A DNA stretch of 33,158 nucleotides from ANME-2 cluster archaeon. Lineage in GTDB: Archaea; Halobacteriota; Methanosarcinia; Methanosarcinales; Methanocomedenaceae. Every line of letters begins with the position of its first letter. Position 1 is the stretch's first letter. The DNA is taken from assembly GCA_023544605.1 (NCBI GenBank), contig JAMJFQ010000004.1, forward strand, positions 1 to 33,158. Reading direction: 5' to 3'. Below are positions 8,998-18,934 of the stretch, in pieces. The notes under the pieces were generated by a model, which was given only the letters and a program-made list of their open reading frames with translations, ran no database searches and was not told the origin of the DNA. The position numbers and the translations under genes were made by a program.

Positions 8998-9527
8998 AGA
9001 TGGAGATTCCACCAAATGTGTCGTTTACCACCACAAGTGCGATACATGACTTCATTAAGGATTCACCGTTGCAGAAACTGATTAACTGGGGCCGTAAAAA
9101 CTCTTTGTGGTTCATGACGCACCCGATGGGTTGCTGTGGAATTGAACAAATATGCGTAGGTGTAGCTCATTATGATACTGACAGGTTCGGTATCATCCCG
9201 AGGTGTTCCCCGAGACAGGCTGACGTAATGATGATCAGCGGTTATGTTACTAAAAAATATCTACCTGCTCTTCAGAGGGTATGGGATCAGATGGTAGAAC
9301 CTAAATGGATATTAATGATGGGTGAATGTGCAATATCCGGCGGCCCATGGTGGGAATCATATAGTACTGTTATTAATCTGGATGAAATATTCCCGGTGGA
9401 CATCTATATTCCTGGCTGTCCGCCAAGACCCGAAGCCCTTTTAGAGGGTTTTATTGAACTTCAGAAAAAAATAGTGGCTCAGCAAGATAGGACTGTAATA
9501 CCAAATCCTGCAGATGGGGTGGTGTAG
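8985..9527 (+). CDS. fpoB: F420H2 dehydrogenase subunit FpoB (NuoB-like)
   Basis: GRKNSLWFMTHPMGCCGIEQ; RCSPRQADVMMISG; GECAISGG; YIPGCPPRPEALLEG. Confidence 0.96.
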   Translation: MGEIEMEIPPNVSFTTTSAIHDFIKDSPLQKLINWGRKNSLWFMTHPMGCCGIEQICVGVAHYDTDRFGIIPRCSPRQADVMMISGYVTKKYLPALQRVWDQMVEPKWILMMGECAISGGPWWESYSTVINLDEIFPVDIYIPGCPPRPEALLEGFIELQKKIVAQQDRTVIPNPADGVV

Positions 9528-9530
9528 AAC

Positions 9531-10049
9531 ATGACAGATGAACAAGCGGCTAAAGAAATGTTAGATGATATCAAGAAGATCATTGAACCATCAAAAACCG
9601 ATAAAACTATTATGGTGGAACTGTCAAAAACTTTTGAAAATGCAGTTTTTGATGTTGCTGTTCCTTCTCCGAACCGGGCAGTAGCCAGAGTTGACCCGGG
9701 TAAGGTAAAACCAATCATGCAGTTTTTACTTGATAATGGTTTTGACCATCTTTCCTGTATATCAGGTGTAGATTATCCGCCTGACAGGATGGATGTAGTA
9801 TATCATGTTACATCATATTCAGGGCCTTTGGTCATAACATTGAAAGCCTCGATACCAAGAGATGATCCGAATATTGACTCAATATGTGATATTTACTGGA
9901 ATGCAAATTGGTATGAACGGGAAACGTATGAACTTTATGGGATCAAATTTAATGATTGTCCTTATTTGAAGGTGCTATTATTAGTAGAAGAAATGGAAGG
10001 AGAATGGCCATTGCGTAAAGACTACGCAGGATATCCCAATCCAACATAG
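9531..10049 (+). CDS. fpoC: F420H2 dehydrogenase subunit FpoC (NuoC-like)
   Basis: ANWYERETYELYGIKF...PLRKDYAGYP. Confidence 0.93.
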   Translation: MTDEQAAKEMLDDIKKIIEPSKTDKTIMVELSKTFENAVFDVAVPSPNRAVARVDPGKVKPIMQFLLDNGFDHLSCISGVDYPPDRMDVVYHVTSYSGPLVITLKASIPRDDPNIDSICDIYWNANWYERETYELYGIKFNDCPYLKVLLLVEEMEGEWPLRKDYAGYPNPT

Positions 10050-10059
10050 GTGATGAATA

Positions 10060-11190
10060 ATGACGCATGAAGCAACTCAAATCACTTCCCCACCCAAATC
10101 CTCTGAGATCCTCCTGCATCTCGGACCACAACATCCGCTGCAGCCAGGTCCTTTTTTGCTTGACCTGAAGATAGAGGGTGAGACCATACGGGAAGCCGAA
10201 CTCAAGATAGGTTATATCCATAAAGGTATGGAAAAGGTGTTTGAAGACAGAACGTATATTCAGATACTTCCACTGACCGACAGGATTTGTTACCTTGCCT
10301 CCAATTCCAACAATGATGTTTACTGCCGGGGTATTGAAGAATTACTTGGTATAGAACCTACAGAACGTGCTAAATATCTACGGGTATTAACTAATGAACT
10401 TTGCAGGATCCAGAGCCATCTGTTAGGAATAGGTGAATATACTACGGATGTGGGCTTTTTGACCATGTTCATCTATATGGTAAGGGAGCGAGAAGGGGTA
10501 GTGTCCTTGCTTGAAGCTATTACAGGTTCAAGATTGAACCATAATTATGCACGGTTTGGCGGAGTAGCACATGACCTGCCACCAGGATATAAGGAGATGG
10601 CCCTTAAAACCTTAGGTGAGCTGAAGAAGCTGGTCAAATCCCATGATGAGATGCTGTCCAGTGATTCAATTTATCTTAGAAGGACCAAAGGTGTTGGAGT
10701 ATTAACTACCAAAGTAGCCAGTGAACTAGGTGTTGCAGGACCTCCTTTAAGAGCTTCAGGTGTTAACTATGATTTAAGGCGGATCGAGCCATATCTGGTA
10801 TATGATGAACTTGATTTTAATGTGATCACCCAAACAGATGGTGATGTATTCTCACGGGTCAAAGTACGACTACTGGAGATCCTTGAGAGTATCTATATTA
10901 TTGAACAGTGTCTGGACCAGATGCCTTCTGGTCCATATAAGCAGGATGTAATGCCTTATATTACACGGCCCAAACCGGGAGAGGTGTATTCCCGTATTGA
11001 AGATCCAAGGGGAGAGATGGGAATGTACATTATCTCTGATGGTTCCGATAAACCATATCGATTCAGAATTCGGGGTCCTGCATTTGCGACAGCACAGGCA
11101 CTTCCGCCATTATTGATAGGAACATACGTAGCAGATGTGGCTGCCATAGCAGCGAGTATGGATTCATGTACCAGTGAGGTAGATAGGTAG
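10060..11190 (+). CDS. fpoD: F420H2 dehydrogenase subunit FpoD (NuoD-like)
   Basis: LHLGPQHPLQPGPFLLDLKIEGETI; IGYIHKGMEK; RFGGVAHDLPPGY; TCTSEVDR C-terminus. Confidence 0.96.
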   Translation: MTHEATQITSPPKSSEILLHLGPQHPLQPGPFLLDLKIEGETIREAELKIGYIHKGMEKVFEDRTYIQILPLTDRICYLASNSNNDVYCRGIEELLGIEPTERAKYLRVLTNELCRIQSHLLGIGEYTTDVGFLTMFIYMVREREGVVSLLEAITGSRLNHNYARFGGVAHDLPPGYKEMALKTLGELKKLVKSHDEMLSSDSIYLRRTKGVGVLTTKVASELGVAGPPLRASGVNYDLRRIEPYLVYDELDFNVITQTDGDVFSRVKVRLLEILESIYIIEQCLDQMPSGPYKQDVMPYITRPKPGEVYSRIEDPRGEMGMYIISDGSDKPYRFRIRGPAFATAQALPPLLIGTYVADVAAIAASMDSCTSEVDR

Positions 11191-11203
11191 GAGGTGTAAT
11201 ATT

Positions 11204-12256
11204 ATGGGACTATTTATCACAATTATGGATTATCTTGTAATTTTCTTTTCTACGTGGGAATTTGCGCCCTGGGTAAGGGGTATACTTGGTGGACTTGTGA
11301 TTGGAGCAGTGTTCGGCGGAGCTCTTGTAATGGTTTATCTTGAGCGCAAGTTCCTTGGAGATATACAATCAAGGATCGGTCCCAACCGTGTTGGTGGTCG
11401 ATTTGGGGTACTGCAGTTAATTGCAGATGCCATCAAATTGTTTACCAAAGAAGATATTATACCTGCGAAGGCTGATAAATGGTTATTCATAGGGGCACCA
11501 ATTGTTGCACTCACGTCTGGTTTTTTAATGGTGGCAGTCATTCCCTTTGATCTCCTTATGATCAAGGGGAGCGAATATGCTGTAGCAGTATCTCGAATGG
11601 ATATCAGTATCCTGTATCTTGAAGCTGTGTCTGGATTATCCATTTTTGCAATATTTATGGCAGGATGGGGTTCAGGAAGTAAATATTCATTGCTTGCGGG
11701 TTTCAGGAACGTAGCAAAGATGATCGGTTACGAAGTTCCGCTAGGTATTGCAATTATCAGTGTTGCAGTGATGGCACATTCATTGGATATCGTAGAAATA
11801 GTGAAAGCTCAGTCAACTTGGTGGTTCATCATTGCGCAGCCATTGGGTTTTGTGGTATTTTTCATTGCTCTATTGGCTGATGTGGGACGTATACCCTTTG
11901 ACCAGACTGAAGCAGAAGAAGAATTGATTGCAGGATGGGCTACGGAATATAGCGGAATGAGATGGGGGCTGGCATTCTTTGCTGAATATCTCCATGCAGT
12001 TGTGGGCTCCTTTATCATAACGTTGATATTCTTAGGTGGATGGAATGGTCTCCCGCTTATCGGTAACCTGTACATACCAGGAATCTTTTGGTTAATCGCC
12101 AAGACAATAATGGTGATAATGCTCTTTATATGGGTACGAGGTGCTCTGCCGAGGTATAGGATAGATCAGGTAATCGATATTGGCTGGAAGGTATTGATCC
12201 CGCTTGCATTGCTGAACCTTGTGTGGTCAACTATTATAGGATTAATGTGGGCATAG
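11204..12256 (+). CDS. fpoH: F420H2 dehydrogenase subunit FpoH (NuoH-like)
   Basis: LERKFLGDIQSRIGPNRVGGRFGVLQLIADAIKLFTKED; PFDQTEAEEELIAGWATEYSGMRW. Confidence 0.96.
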   Translation: MGLFITIMDYLVIFFSTWEFAPWVRGILGGLVIGAVFGGALVMVYLERKFLGDIQSRIGPNRVGGRFGVLQLIADAIKLFTKEDIIPAKADKWLFIGAPIVALTSGFLMVAVIPFDLLMIKGSEYAVAVSRMDISILYLEAVSGLSIFAIFMAGWGSGSKYSLLAGFRNVAKMIGYEVPLGIAIISVAVMAHSLDIVEIVKAQSTWWFIIAQPLGFVVFFIALLADVGRIPFDQTEAEEELIAGWATEYSGMRWGLAFFAEYLHAVVGSFIITLIFLGGWNGLPLIGNLYIPGIFWLIAKTIMVIMLFIWVRGALPRYRIDQVIDIGWKVLIPLALLNLVWSTIIGLMWA

Positions 12257-12270
12257 GGAGGGGAAAAGAA

Positions 12271-12666
12271 ATGGTATTGAAAAATTTATATTTAACTATT
12301 CGAAACGTATATACAAAATCTGTTACGAGACTTTATCCTGAAGAAATAATGGAACTGCCAGATGCTTTCAGGGGGCAGCAACATCTTGACAAGGATAAAT
12401 GTGTGGGTTGCGGCATCTGTTCCCAGATGTGTCCTAATGATGTCATTGAGATAGTAAAAAGCGGAAAATGGTATCCACAATTTGATAACGGGCATTGTAT
12501 GTTTTGCGGATTGTGTATTGACTACTGTCCAAATGGGGCACTGTCTATGACAAAACACTTTGAATTGGCGTGTTGGACCCGGGAAGAAACAATCTATAGC
12601 CCTGATCAACTCGCGGCTCTTAATAAAGCTGAGCTTGAAGGCAGGACAGGGGGGTATACGAAATGA
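12271..12666 (+). CDS. fpoI: F420H2 dehydrogenase subunit FpoI (2[4Fe-4S] ferredoxin, NuoI-like); start placed at internal Met
   Basis: CVGCGICSQMCPNDV and CMFCGLCIDYCPNGA motifs. Confidence 0.94.
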   Translation: MVLKNLYLTIRNVYTKSVTRLYPEEIMELPDAFRGQQHLDKDKCVGCGICSQMCPNDVIEIVKSGKWYPQFDNGHCMFCGLCIDYCPNGALSMTKHFELACWTREETIYSPDQLAALNKAELEGRTGGYTK

Positions 12667-12920
12667 TAGATCTTCAAATTATACCTTTTGCGATTATATC
12701 AATAATCATGATAGGTTCGTCCATCATGGTGATTAAATCAAAGGAAGTTGTGCACAGTGCTTTTCATTGTGTTATAGCTATGATGAGTGCGGCCGGGTTC
12801 TATGTACTGCTTAGTGCCCAGTTCGTGGCTGTAGTGCAGATACTGGTTTATGTGGGAGCAATCGGTGTGATGATCCTATTTGCAGTGATGCTCACTACCA
12901 GAGAACAGGAGGTGGATTGA
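12663..12920 (+). CDS. fpoJ: F420H2 dehydrogenase subunit FpoJ, N-terminal NuoJ-like part
   Basis: SAQFVAVVQILVYVGAIGVMILFAVMLT. Confidence 0.9.
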   Translation: MIDLQIIPFAIISIIMIGSSIMVIKSKEVVHSAFHCVIAMMSAAGFYVLLSAQFVAVVQILVYVGAIGVMILFAVMLTTREQEVD

Positions 12921-12922
12921 TA

Positions 12923-13213
12923 ATGGAACAATTATCAGGCAAGGTGGGAAATATGATTAACCTGGCGACTGCACTTCTGTTAGTAGCAGCATTTGTGATG
13001 GCAATATTGAGTGCATCTGCATCCAATTCATGGGGTGAAGTAGAGGATATAACGTTTACCGTATGGGAAGATGGCTCAAAGGATACAAGTGCGATTGAAC
13101 ATGTAGGAGGACTTTTGTTCACTAAATATGTGATTCCATTTGAGGTCCTTTCACTGGTCCTGTTAGCGGCACTGTTAGGGAGTCTTTACATGGCCAAAAA
13201 GGAGGAGGAGTAA
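12923..13213 (+). CDS. fpoJ: F420H2 dehydrogenase subunit FpoJ, C-terminal part (separate ORF)
   Basis: Membrane protein with GGLLFTKYVIPFEVLSLVLLAALLGSLYMAKKEE between fpoJ(N) and fpoK. Confidence 0.85.
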   Translation: MEQLSGKVGNMINLATALLLVAAFVMAILSASASNSWGEVEDITFTVWEDGSKDTSAIEHVGGLLFTKYVIPFEVLSLVLLAALLGSLYMAKKEEE

Positions 13214-13515
13214 TGTTACCGGTCAGTTATTATCTAATTGTTTCTGCAATAGTGTTTTGCATTGGCATCTATGGTGTGATGACTCTGCGATCAGGAATCA
13301 TGATCATGATGTGTGTAGAACTGATGCTCAATGCTGCAAACATCAATCTGATAGCATTTGCATCACATTTCAACCAGGTAAACGGTCATGTTTTCGTGCT
13401 GTTCAGCATTGCGCTGGCAGCGGCTGAAGCAGCTATAGGATTTGCTATCTTGATGAGTATCTTTCGATCTAAGGAGAACGTCAATATTGACAACATCAAC
13501 ATCTTGAGGTGGTAA
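13213..13515 (+). CDS. fpoK: F420H2 dehydrogenase subunit FpoK (NuoK-like)
   Basis: IMMCVELMLNAANINLIAF; ALAAAEAAIGFAILMSIFR. Confidence 0.94.
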   Translation: MLPVSYYLIVSAIVFCIGIYGVMTLRSGIMIMMCVELMLNAANINLIAFASHFNQVNGHVFVLFSIALAAAEAAIGFAILMSIFRSKENVNIDNINILRW

Positions 13516-13518
13516 ATT

Positions 13519-15549
13519 ATGGATTTTGGCACTCTGGCATTCCTTATACCAACACTTCCGGTCATAGCTTTTGTACTCACGCTGGCCTTTGGCAATAAAC
13601 TGCAATCACGCGCTGGATATATTTCAATAGTGGCAATTGCCTTGTCCTTCTTAATATCTGTGCTGATATTTTTACAGATATATCCTCACGGAACAGTTGA
13701 GCAGTCAGCCCATTGGTTCAGTGTGCTAAATGTGGGAATTTTCATTGACCCACTGGCTATTGTAATGCTGTTGATGGTCACATTCGTGAGTTTGCTCATT
13801 CACATATATGCCCTGGGTTATATGTCACATGATCCCGGTAAGACCAGGTATTTTGCTGAAACGGCACTTTTCACAGCTGCTATGCTGGGAGTAATTCTGG
13901 CAGACAATATCCTCCAGTTCTTTATTGCTTGGGAACTGGTAGGTCTGTGTTCGTATCTCCTCATCGGGTTCTGGTTCCGGAAACCTTCGGCTGCTGCCGC
14001 AGCCAAAAAGGCATTCCTGACTACCCGTGTGGGTGATGTACTATTCCTGGCAGGTATTGTGATATTATATTTCAACATGTACACGCACGTACTTCCCGAA
14101 GTTGGTGGTCACGGGACTGTGTACCTGCTTCAGTTCAAGACAATATTTGAACATTTAACGCTTATACCAACAGACCAGCTAACTATCATCACATTGTTGT
14201 TCTTTGGTGGTGCTGTGGGCAAGAGCGGACAGTTCCCGCTCCATGTCTGGTTACCGGATGCTATGGAAGGTCCAACAACTGTTTCGGCTTTGATCCATGC
14301 AGCTACAATGGTAACAGCTGGTGTGTATCTGGTTGCCAGGACGTTTCCCATGTTCATTGCAGCACCTGAATCACTTATCATTGTTGCATTGATCGGCGGA
14401 TTTACTGCCCTGTTCGCATCCACTATGGGATTGGTAATGAACGATATCAAACGGGTGCTGGCATTTTCCACCATCAGCCAATTAGGATATATGATGATGG
14501 GACTGGGTGTCGGTGCAATAATCGGTGCCGAAGCAGTAGGTTTCGCCATGTTCCACCTTATCAACCATGCCTTTTTCAAGGCATGTTTGTTCCTGTGTGC
14601 TGGTAGTGTGATACATGCTGTTGGGACCAATGACCTGCGTGAGATGGGTGGTCTGTTCGGTAAAATGAAGATCACAGCTACGACCATGTTGTTCTCTTCA
14701 CTCGCATTGGCCGGTATAGGTATTCCGGTAAGTATCGGAGCCATAAAGCTTGGTACCAGTGGTTTTGTCAGTAAAGATGCAATCATCTTAGAGGGCGCAT
14801 ACTCATACTTACACTTCGGTGGAGCTTACGGCTCACTGATATTCTTCTTTGGTGTAGCTGCTGCGTTGTTGACATCTATTTATACTTTCAGATTATGGTT
14901 CATGGCTTTTACAGGAAAGCCTCGCCAGGAAAGACATGCACATGAATCACCATTAAGCATGACAGTACCTTTAATGATACTGGCAGTGTTGGCTCTGGTA
15001 TTTGGTGCTCTTACCTTCTCACCATTCATTCATTATCTTGAAACGACCTATGAGAATGAATTCTTTGAAGAGATAGATCCGAATGGTTATATCCACGGAC
15101 TAGCCGAGAGGGGTGGATATCATATTCCTGAAGAACCGATAGTACATCTGGACCTTGCACACGATACACTAATCATGATGCTGCCGGTTATTGCGGGATT
15201 ACTTGGGTTCATAATATCCTGGGCCATCTACCACAAGCGTTTATTCAGTGTGGCATCGATAGGAAATATGCGAAATCCCTTATTCAGGATCCTTGCCAAG
15301 AGATATTACCAGCACGAGATATTCATTGAGCTGATATCCCTGAAGTTCACGTATGGTGTACTTGCCCTTACAGGTGAGTTCATTGACCGTAAGATTGTGG
15401 ATGGTATCATTGACGGTATCAGTTCATTTATTATTGGAGGAGCAGAAGTCTTGAAAAAGATACAAACAGGCGTGGTGCAAAACTATGCTACTGCAACGGT
15501 TTTAGGGGTCGCTCTGATAGCTTTGGTCCTATCGTGGGGGGTGATTTGA
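13519..15549 (+). CDS. fpoL: F420H2 dehydrogenase subunit FpoL (NuoL-like)
   Basis: ENILQFFIAWELVGLCSYLLIGFWF-type core, HVWLPDAMEGPTTVSALIHAATMVTAGVYL, LNHAFFKACLFL-type motif. Confidence 0.96.
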   Translation: MDFGTLAFLIPTLPVIAFVLTLAFGNKLQSRAGYISIVAIALSFLISVLIFLQIYPHGTVEQSAHWFSVLNVGIFIDPLAIVMLLMVTFVSLLIHIYALGYMSHDPGKTRYFAETALFTAAMLGVILADNILQFFIAWELVGLCSYLLIGFWFRKPSAAAAAKKAFLTTRVGDVLFLAGIVILYFNMYTHVLPEVGGHGTVYLLQFKTIFEHLTLIPTDQLTIITLLFFGGAVGKSGQFPLHVWLPDAMEGPTTVSALIHAATMVTAGVYLVARTFPMFIAAPESLIIVALIGGFTALFASTMGLVMNDIKRVLAFSTISQLGYMMMGLGVGAIIGAEAVGFAMFHLINHAFFKACLFLCAGSVIHAVGTNDLREMGGLFGKMKITATTMLFSSLALAGIGIPVSIGAIKLGTSGFVSKDAIILEGAYSYLHFGGAYGSLIFFFGVAAALLTSIYTFRLWFMAFTGKPRQERHAHESPLSMTVPLMILAVLALVFGALTFSPFIHYLETTYENEFFEEIDPNGYIHGLAERGGYHIPEEPIVHLDLAHDTLIMMLPVIAGLLGFIISWAIYHKRLFSVASIGNMRNPLFRILAKRYYQHEIFIELISLKFTYGVLALTGEFIDRKIVDGIIDGISSFIIGGAEVLKKIQTGVVQNYATATVLGVALIALVLSWGVI

Positions 15550-15550
15550 G

Positions 15551-17023
15551 ATGGATAGTGTACTTTCTTTAATACTGTTCATCCCACTCATCGGTGCTGC
15601 CCTCACTCTGTTCACGAAGACTCGTGAATCAGCAAGAATGATCGCATTGATTGGCTCAGCAGTACCTTTGATATTTACGGTAATGATATATCTCCAGTTC
15701 GATAGCACGAAGGCATTTCTGGTATTTCAGTCCGTGGAAAAATTTAGCTGGATAAGCAATCTGGGTATAAATTATTATCTCGGTGTTGATGGAGTCAGCA
15801 TGCCGCTGATTTTATTAAACGCGATACTATGCCCATTGACTGTAATTTATGCATGGGGAGAGAACAAACAACCCAATCAATTCTTTGCACTCCTACTGGT
15901 ATTGCAGGCTGGTGTGTTCGGGGTGTTCATGGCCCTTGATTTCTTCCTGTTCTATATATTCTGGGAACTGACATTGATACCGCTATACTTCCTGATAAGT
16001 ATCTGGGGTGGTCCTAATAAGGACTATGCAGCTATTAAATTCTTCATTTACACACATGTAGCCAGTCTTGTGATGTTACTGGGTATATTTGCGCTGTATT
16101 TCAGTACTGGTGTTAATACCTTTGAGATACCGGTGTTGTTAGAGGCATTTGCGGGTATAACATCTCCTGAAATGAGAGTTGCCATCTTCCTTGCCCTGTT
16201 CTTTGGGTTTTTGGTCAAAATGCCTACCGTTCCATTCCATACCTGGCTGCCAGATGCACATGTGGAAGCACCTACTGCAGGTAGTGTCCTGCTTGCCGGT
16301 GTATTGCTCAAGATGGGCGGATACGGACTTTTCAGGGTATTGTTACCAATGATTGAAGGTCTGGGACCATATCGTTCAGATATAATCACATTGATGGCGG
16401 TGCTGGCTGTGGTAAGCATATTGTATGCAACATTTTTGGCACTTGCGCAAAAAGACCTGAAAAAGATGGTGGCTTACAGCAGTGTAGCCCATATGGGTTA
16501 TGTGATGCTCGGTGCAGCTGCATTCAATTTCATGTCTGTTAGCGGAGCCATGTTTCAGCAGTTCAGTCACGGACTGATAACGGCCGTGCTCTTCATGAGC
16601 GTAGGTGTGATACAGCACAGTGTGCATACCAGGATTATCTCTGACCTGGGTGGATTAGCAGACAGGATGCCTAAACTTGCCTTCCTGATGATGGCCGGAT
16701 TTATGGCTTCACTGGGACTTCCGGCTATGAGTGGTTTTGTTGCTGAGTTCCTGGTACTGACAGGTAGTTATCTTACATTGCCTGTATTTGCACTGTTGGC
16801 AATGCTGGGTATCGTGGCTACGGCTGGATATCATCTATGGGCAATGCAACGGGCCATGTTTGGCAGTTACAACGAAAAACTTGGTGAACCTCATGACCTG
16901 GCATTTTATGAAATGATACCTATGGCAATACTGGTGTTATTGATAATACTGTTCGGAGTATACCCGGGACCAGTGATGGATGTGTTTGAATATGCCAGTA
17001 AGATCATTCCAGGGGTGATGTGA
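15551..17023 (+). CDS. fpoM: F420H2 dehydrogenase subunit FpoM (NuoM-like)
   Basis: YIFWELTLIPLYFLISIWGG; PFHTWLPDAHVEAPTAGSVLLAGVLLKMGGYGLFR. Confidence 0.96.
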   Translation: MDSVLSLILFIPLIGAALTLFTKTRESARMIALIGSAVPLIFTVMIYLQFDSTKAFLVFQSVEKFSWISNLGINYYLGVDGVSMPLILLNAILCPLTVIYAWGENKQPNQFFALLLVLQAGVFGVFMALDFFLFYIFWELTLIPLYFLISIWGGPNKDYAAIKFFIYTHVASLVMLLGIFALYFSTGVNTFEIPVLLEAFAGITSPEMRVAIFLALFFGFLVKMPTVPFHTWLPDAHVEAPTAGSVLLAGVLLKMGGYGLFRVLLPMIEGLGPYRSDIITLMAVLAVVSILYATFLALAQKDLKKMVAYSSVAHMGYVMLGAAAFNFMSVSGAMFQQFSHGLITAVLFMSVGVIQHSVHTRIISDLGGLADRMPKLAFLMMAGFMASLGLPAMSGFVAEFLVLTGSYLTLPVFALLAMLGIVATAGYHLWAMQRAMFGSYNEKLGEPHDLAFYEMIPMAILVLLIILFGVYPGPVMDVFEYASKIIPGVM

Positions 17024-17024
17024 T

Positions 17025-18503
17025 ATGAGTATAGTTGATTTTATCTCCCAATTCGCTCCAGAAGTGATACTGACCATTGCGGCTCTTGCTGTAATGATAA
17101 TAGGTCTCGGTCTTGGAACAAAAGAGAAAAGGGCACTGGGGTATCTTGCTGCAATCTCCCTAATTGTGGCCACTCTCATCATTGTGTTCAGGGGAACATA
17201 TCATTTGCAGTTAGAAGGCATAATGGCAGATTCCCTGACCATCGACCCCATGAGCCAGTTCTTCAAATTGACATTCTTACTGGTATCATTGATCGTGGTT
17301 ATAGCATCGCTTAAGCAATATGATAACCATTCGAATCAGGATGAGTATTATACTTTGATACTGCTTGGTACAATCGGTATGATGGTAGTGGCTTCAGCTA
17401 TTGACATTGTGACCATGTTCATTGGATTTGAACTGGCCAGTCTGTCCACCTATGCGCTGGCAGGGTTCAACAAGAAGGACCCGAGTAGTATGGAAGCTGC
17501 GATAAAGTACTTTATCGTGGGTGCCCTGTCATCAACGCTGCTGTTGTTCGGTCTGTCATATTTGTATGGTTTGAGCGGTGGACTCACCAATATCGGTGAA
17601 ATTGCAGATTACTTTAGCATGAATCCTGGTATCATCCAGAGCCCGATGGGTATAATGGCTATGGTATTGATCGTGGCCGGATTTGGATTTAAGATGGCTT
17701 TGGTACCGTTCCATATGTGGGCGCCGGATACTTATCAAGGCTCACCAACCGTGATATCTGCATTATTGGCAGCCGGATCCAAGAAGATGGCGTTCGTGGC
17801 AGCTTTCAGGGTATTATTGATTGCGATGATAGCCATTAAGGTCGATATAGCAATGGTGTTCATAATTCTTGCAATACTTACTATGACCCTTGGTAATGTG
17901 GTTGCCCTTAGTCAGAAGAGCCTGAAACGAATGCTTGCTTATTCTTCTGTAGCGCAGGCTGGATACATTTCCATGGTGTTTGTGGTCATGTCACCCGAAG
18001 CAATGACTGGCGCAGTCCTATATGTTATGTCTCATGCTTTCATGAAGACGGGAGCTTTCATTGCAGTGGCAGCTTTGGGTTATATGCTATTGAGGGAAAA
18101 CATCAGTGCTAAGGATGTTGATCATCTGGACAATTTTGCCGGTCTTGGTAAGAGGTCGCCATTTTTGGCATTCAGCATTATGATATTCCTGTTCGCCCTG
18201 GCAGGTATTCCACCAACGGCAGGTTTTGTCAGTAAGTTCATACTGTTCTATTCAGTACTGAAAGGCGGATTTGTGTTTTTGGTGATTATTGCCATATTGA
18301 ACAGCGCATTGTCCCTGTATTATTATGCCAGGGTCGTGAAATATATGTATGTACTGCCGCCTTCATCCAGCGAGAAATTGGCATTGCCAGGGGCATATTC
18401 CCTTGCCATTTTACTAGCACTGATAGGAGTGTTGGCAATAGGTATTGTTCCAGAACCTTTTGTCAACTGGGCAGCAAGTGCAGCTAATGTACTGGGACTA
18501 TAG
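17025..18503 (+). CDS. fpoN: F420H2 dehydrogenase subunit FpoN (NuoN-like)
   Basis: GFELASLSTYALAGF; MALVPFHMWAPDTYQGSPTVISALLAAGSKKMAF. Confidence 0.96.
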   Translation: MSIVDFISQFAPEVILTIAALAVMIIGLGLGTKEKRALGYLAAISLIVATLIIVFRGTYHLQLEGIMADSLTIDPMSQFFKLTFLLVSLIVVIASLKQYDNHSNQDEYYTLILLGTIGMMVVASAIDIVTMFIGFELASLSTYALAGFNKKDPSSMEAAIKYFIVGALSSTLLLFGLSYLYGLSGGLTNIGEIADYFSMNPGIIQSPMGIMAMVLIVAGFGFKMALVPFHMWAPDTYQGSPTVISALLAAGSKKMAFVAAFRVLLIAMIAIKVDIAMVFIILAILTMTLGNVVALSQKSLKRMLAYSSVAQAGYISMVFVVMSPEAMTGAVLYVMSHAFMKTGAFIAVAALGYMLLRENISAKDVDHLDNFAGLGKRSPFLAFSIMIFLFALAGIPPTAGFVSKFILFYSVLKGGFVFLVIIAILNSALSLYYYARVVKYMYVLPPSSSEKLALPGAYSLAILLALIGVLAIGIVPEPFVNWAASAANVLGL

Positions 18504-18515
18504 GAGGTGAATAAA

Positions 18516-18869
18516 ATGGGAGATTGTGATTTATGCGGTGTATCAAGACCCACTCTATGTCCTGTTAAACCAGACGTACCGAGATTCAGAAAAGCCTTCC
18601 CTTCAGGTATGTGGATGGGCCTATGCGAAGAATGTACCAATGCTTCCCATGATGCCACCAGGATTCGAATAGAAGTAGATGCCAAGAAATGCGACCTGTG
18701 CAGTAAAAAGAATGAACAACTATATGTTGTGGAGATAAGAGTTCCTGATTTTAGCGAGCCTTATTACAAGGAGAAAGAGGTGAATCTGTGTGAAACCTGC
18801 CTTGAAGCCACAGAAGATGCATACAACAAGCGGCAGGCAGAAAAGGCGGCACATGAGGACCACCATTAA
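18516..18869 (+). CDS. fpoO: F420H2 dehydrogenase subunit FpoO (Cys-rich, likely Fe-S/metal-binding)
   Basis: Position after fpoN, four CxxC-type pairs (CDLCGVS, CEEC, CDLC, CETC); GGAGGTG upstream of ATG. Confidence 0.85.
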   Translation: MGDCDLCGVSRPTLCPVKPDVPRFRKAFPSGMWMGLCEECTNASHDATRIRIEVDAKKCDLCSKKNEQLYVVEIRVPDFSEPYYKEKEVNLCETCLEATEDAYNKRQAEKAAHEDHH

Positions 18870-18876
18870 TTTCAAT

Positions 18877-18905
18877 AGGGGTGTATACCCCTTTTCTTCT
18901 TTTTA
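18877..18905 (+). terminator. Hairpin AGGGGT-GTAT-ACCCCT followed by pyrimidine/T tract, end of fpo operon
   Basis: 6-bp stem then TTTCTTCTTTTT immediately after fpoO. Confidence 0.6.
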
Positions 18906-18934
18906 TCATAGTTTTTTTAATCTCTATTTTGTGA

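Noticed and set aside
12663-13213. fpoJ split as a frameshift mutation
   Set aside because: The two-ORF arrangement with its own start context matches the known fpoJ-fpoJ organisation in Methanosarcina
14130-14786. 218-aa minus-strand ORF inside fpoL
   Set aside because: Antisense to a clear NuoL-like gene; no recognisable domain
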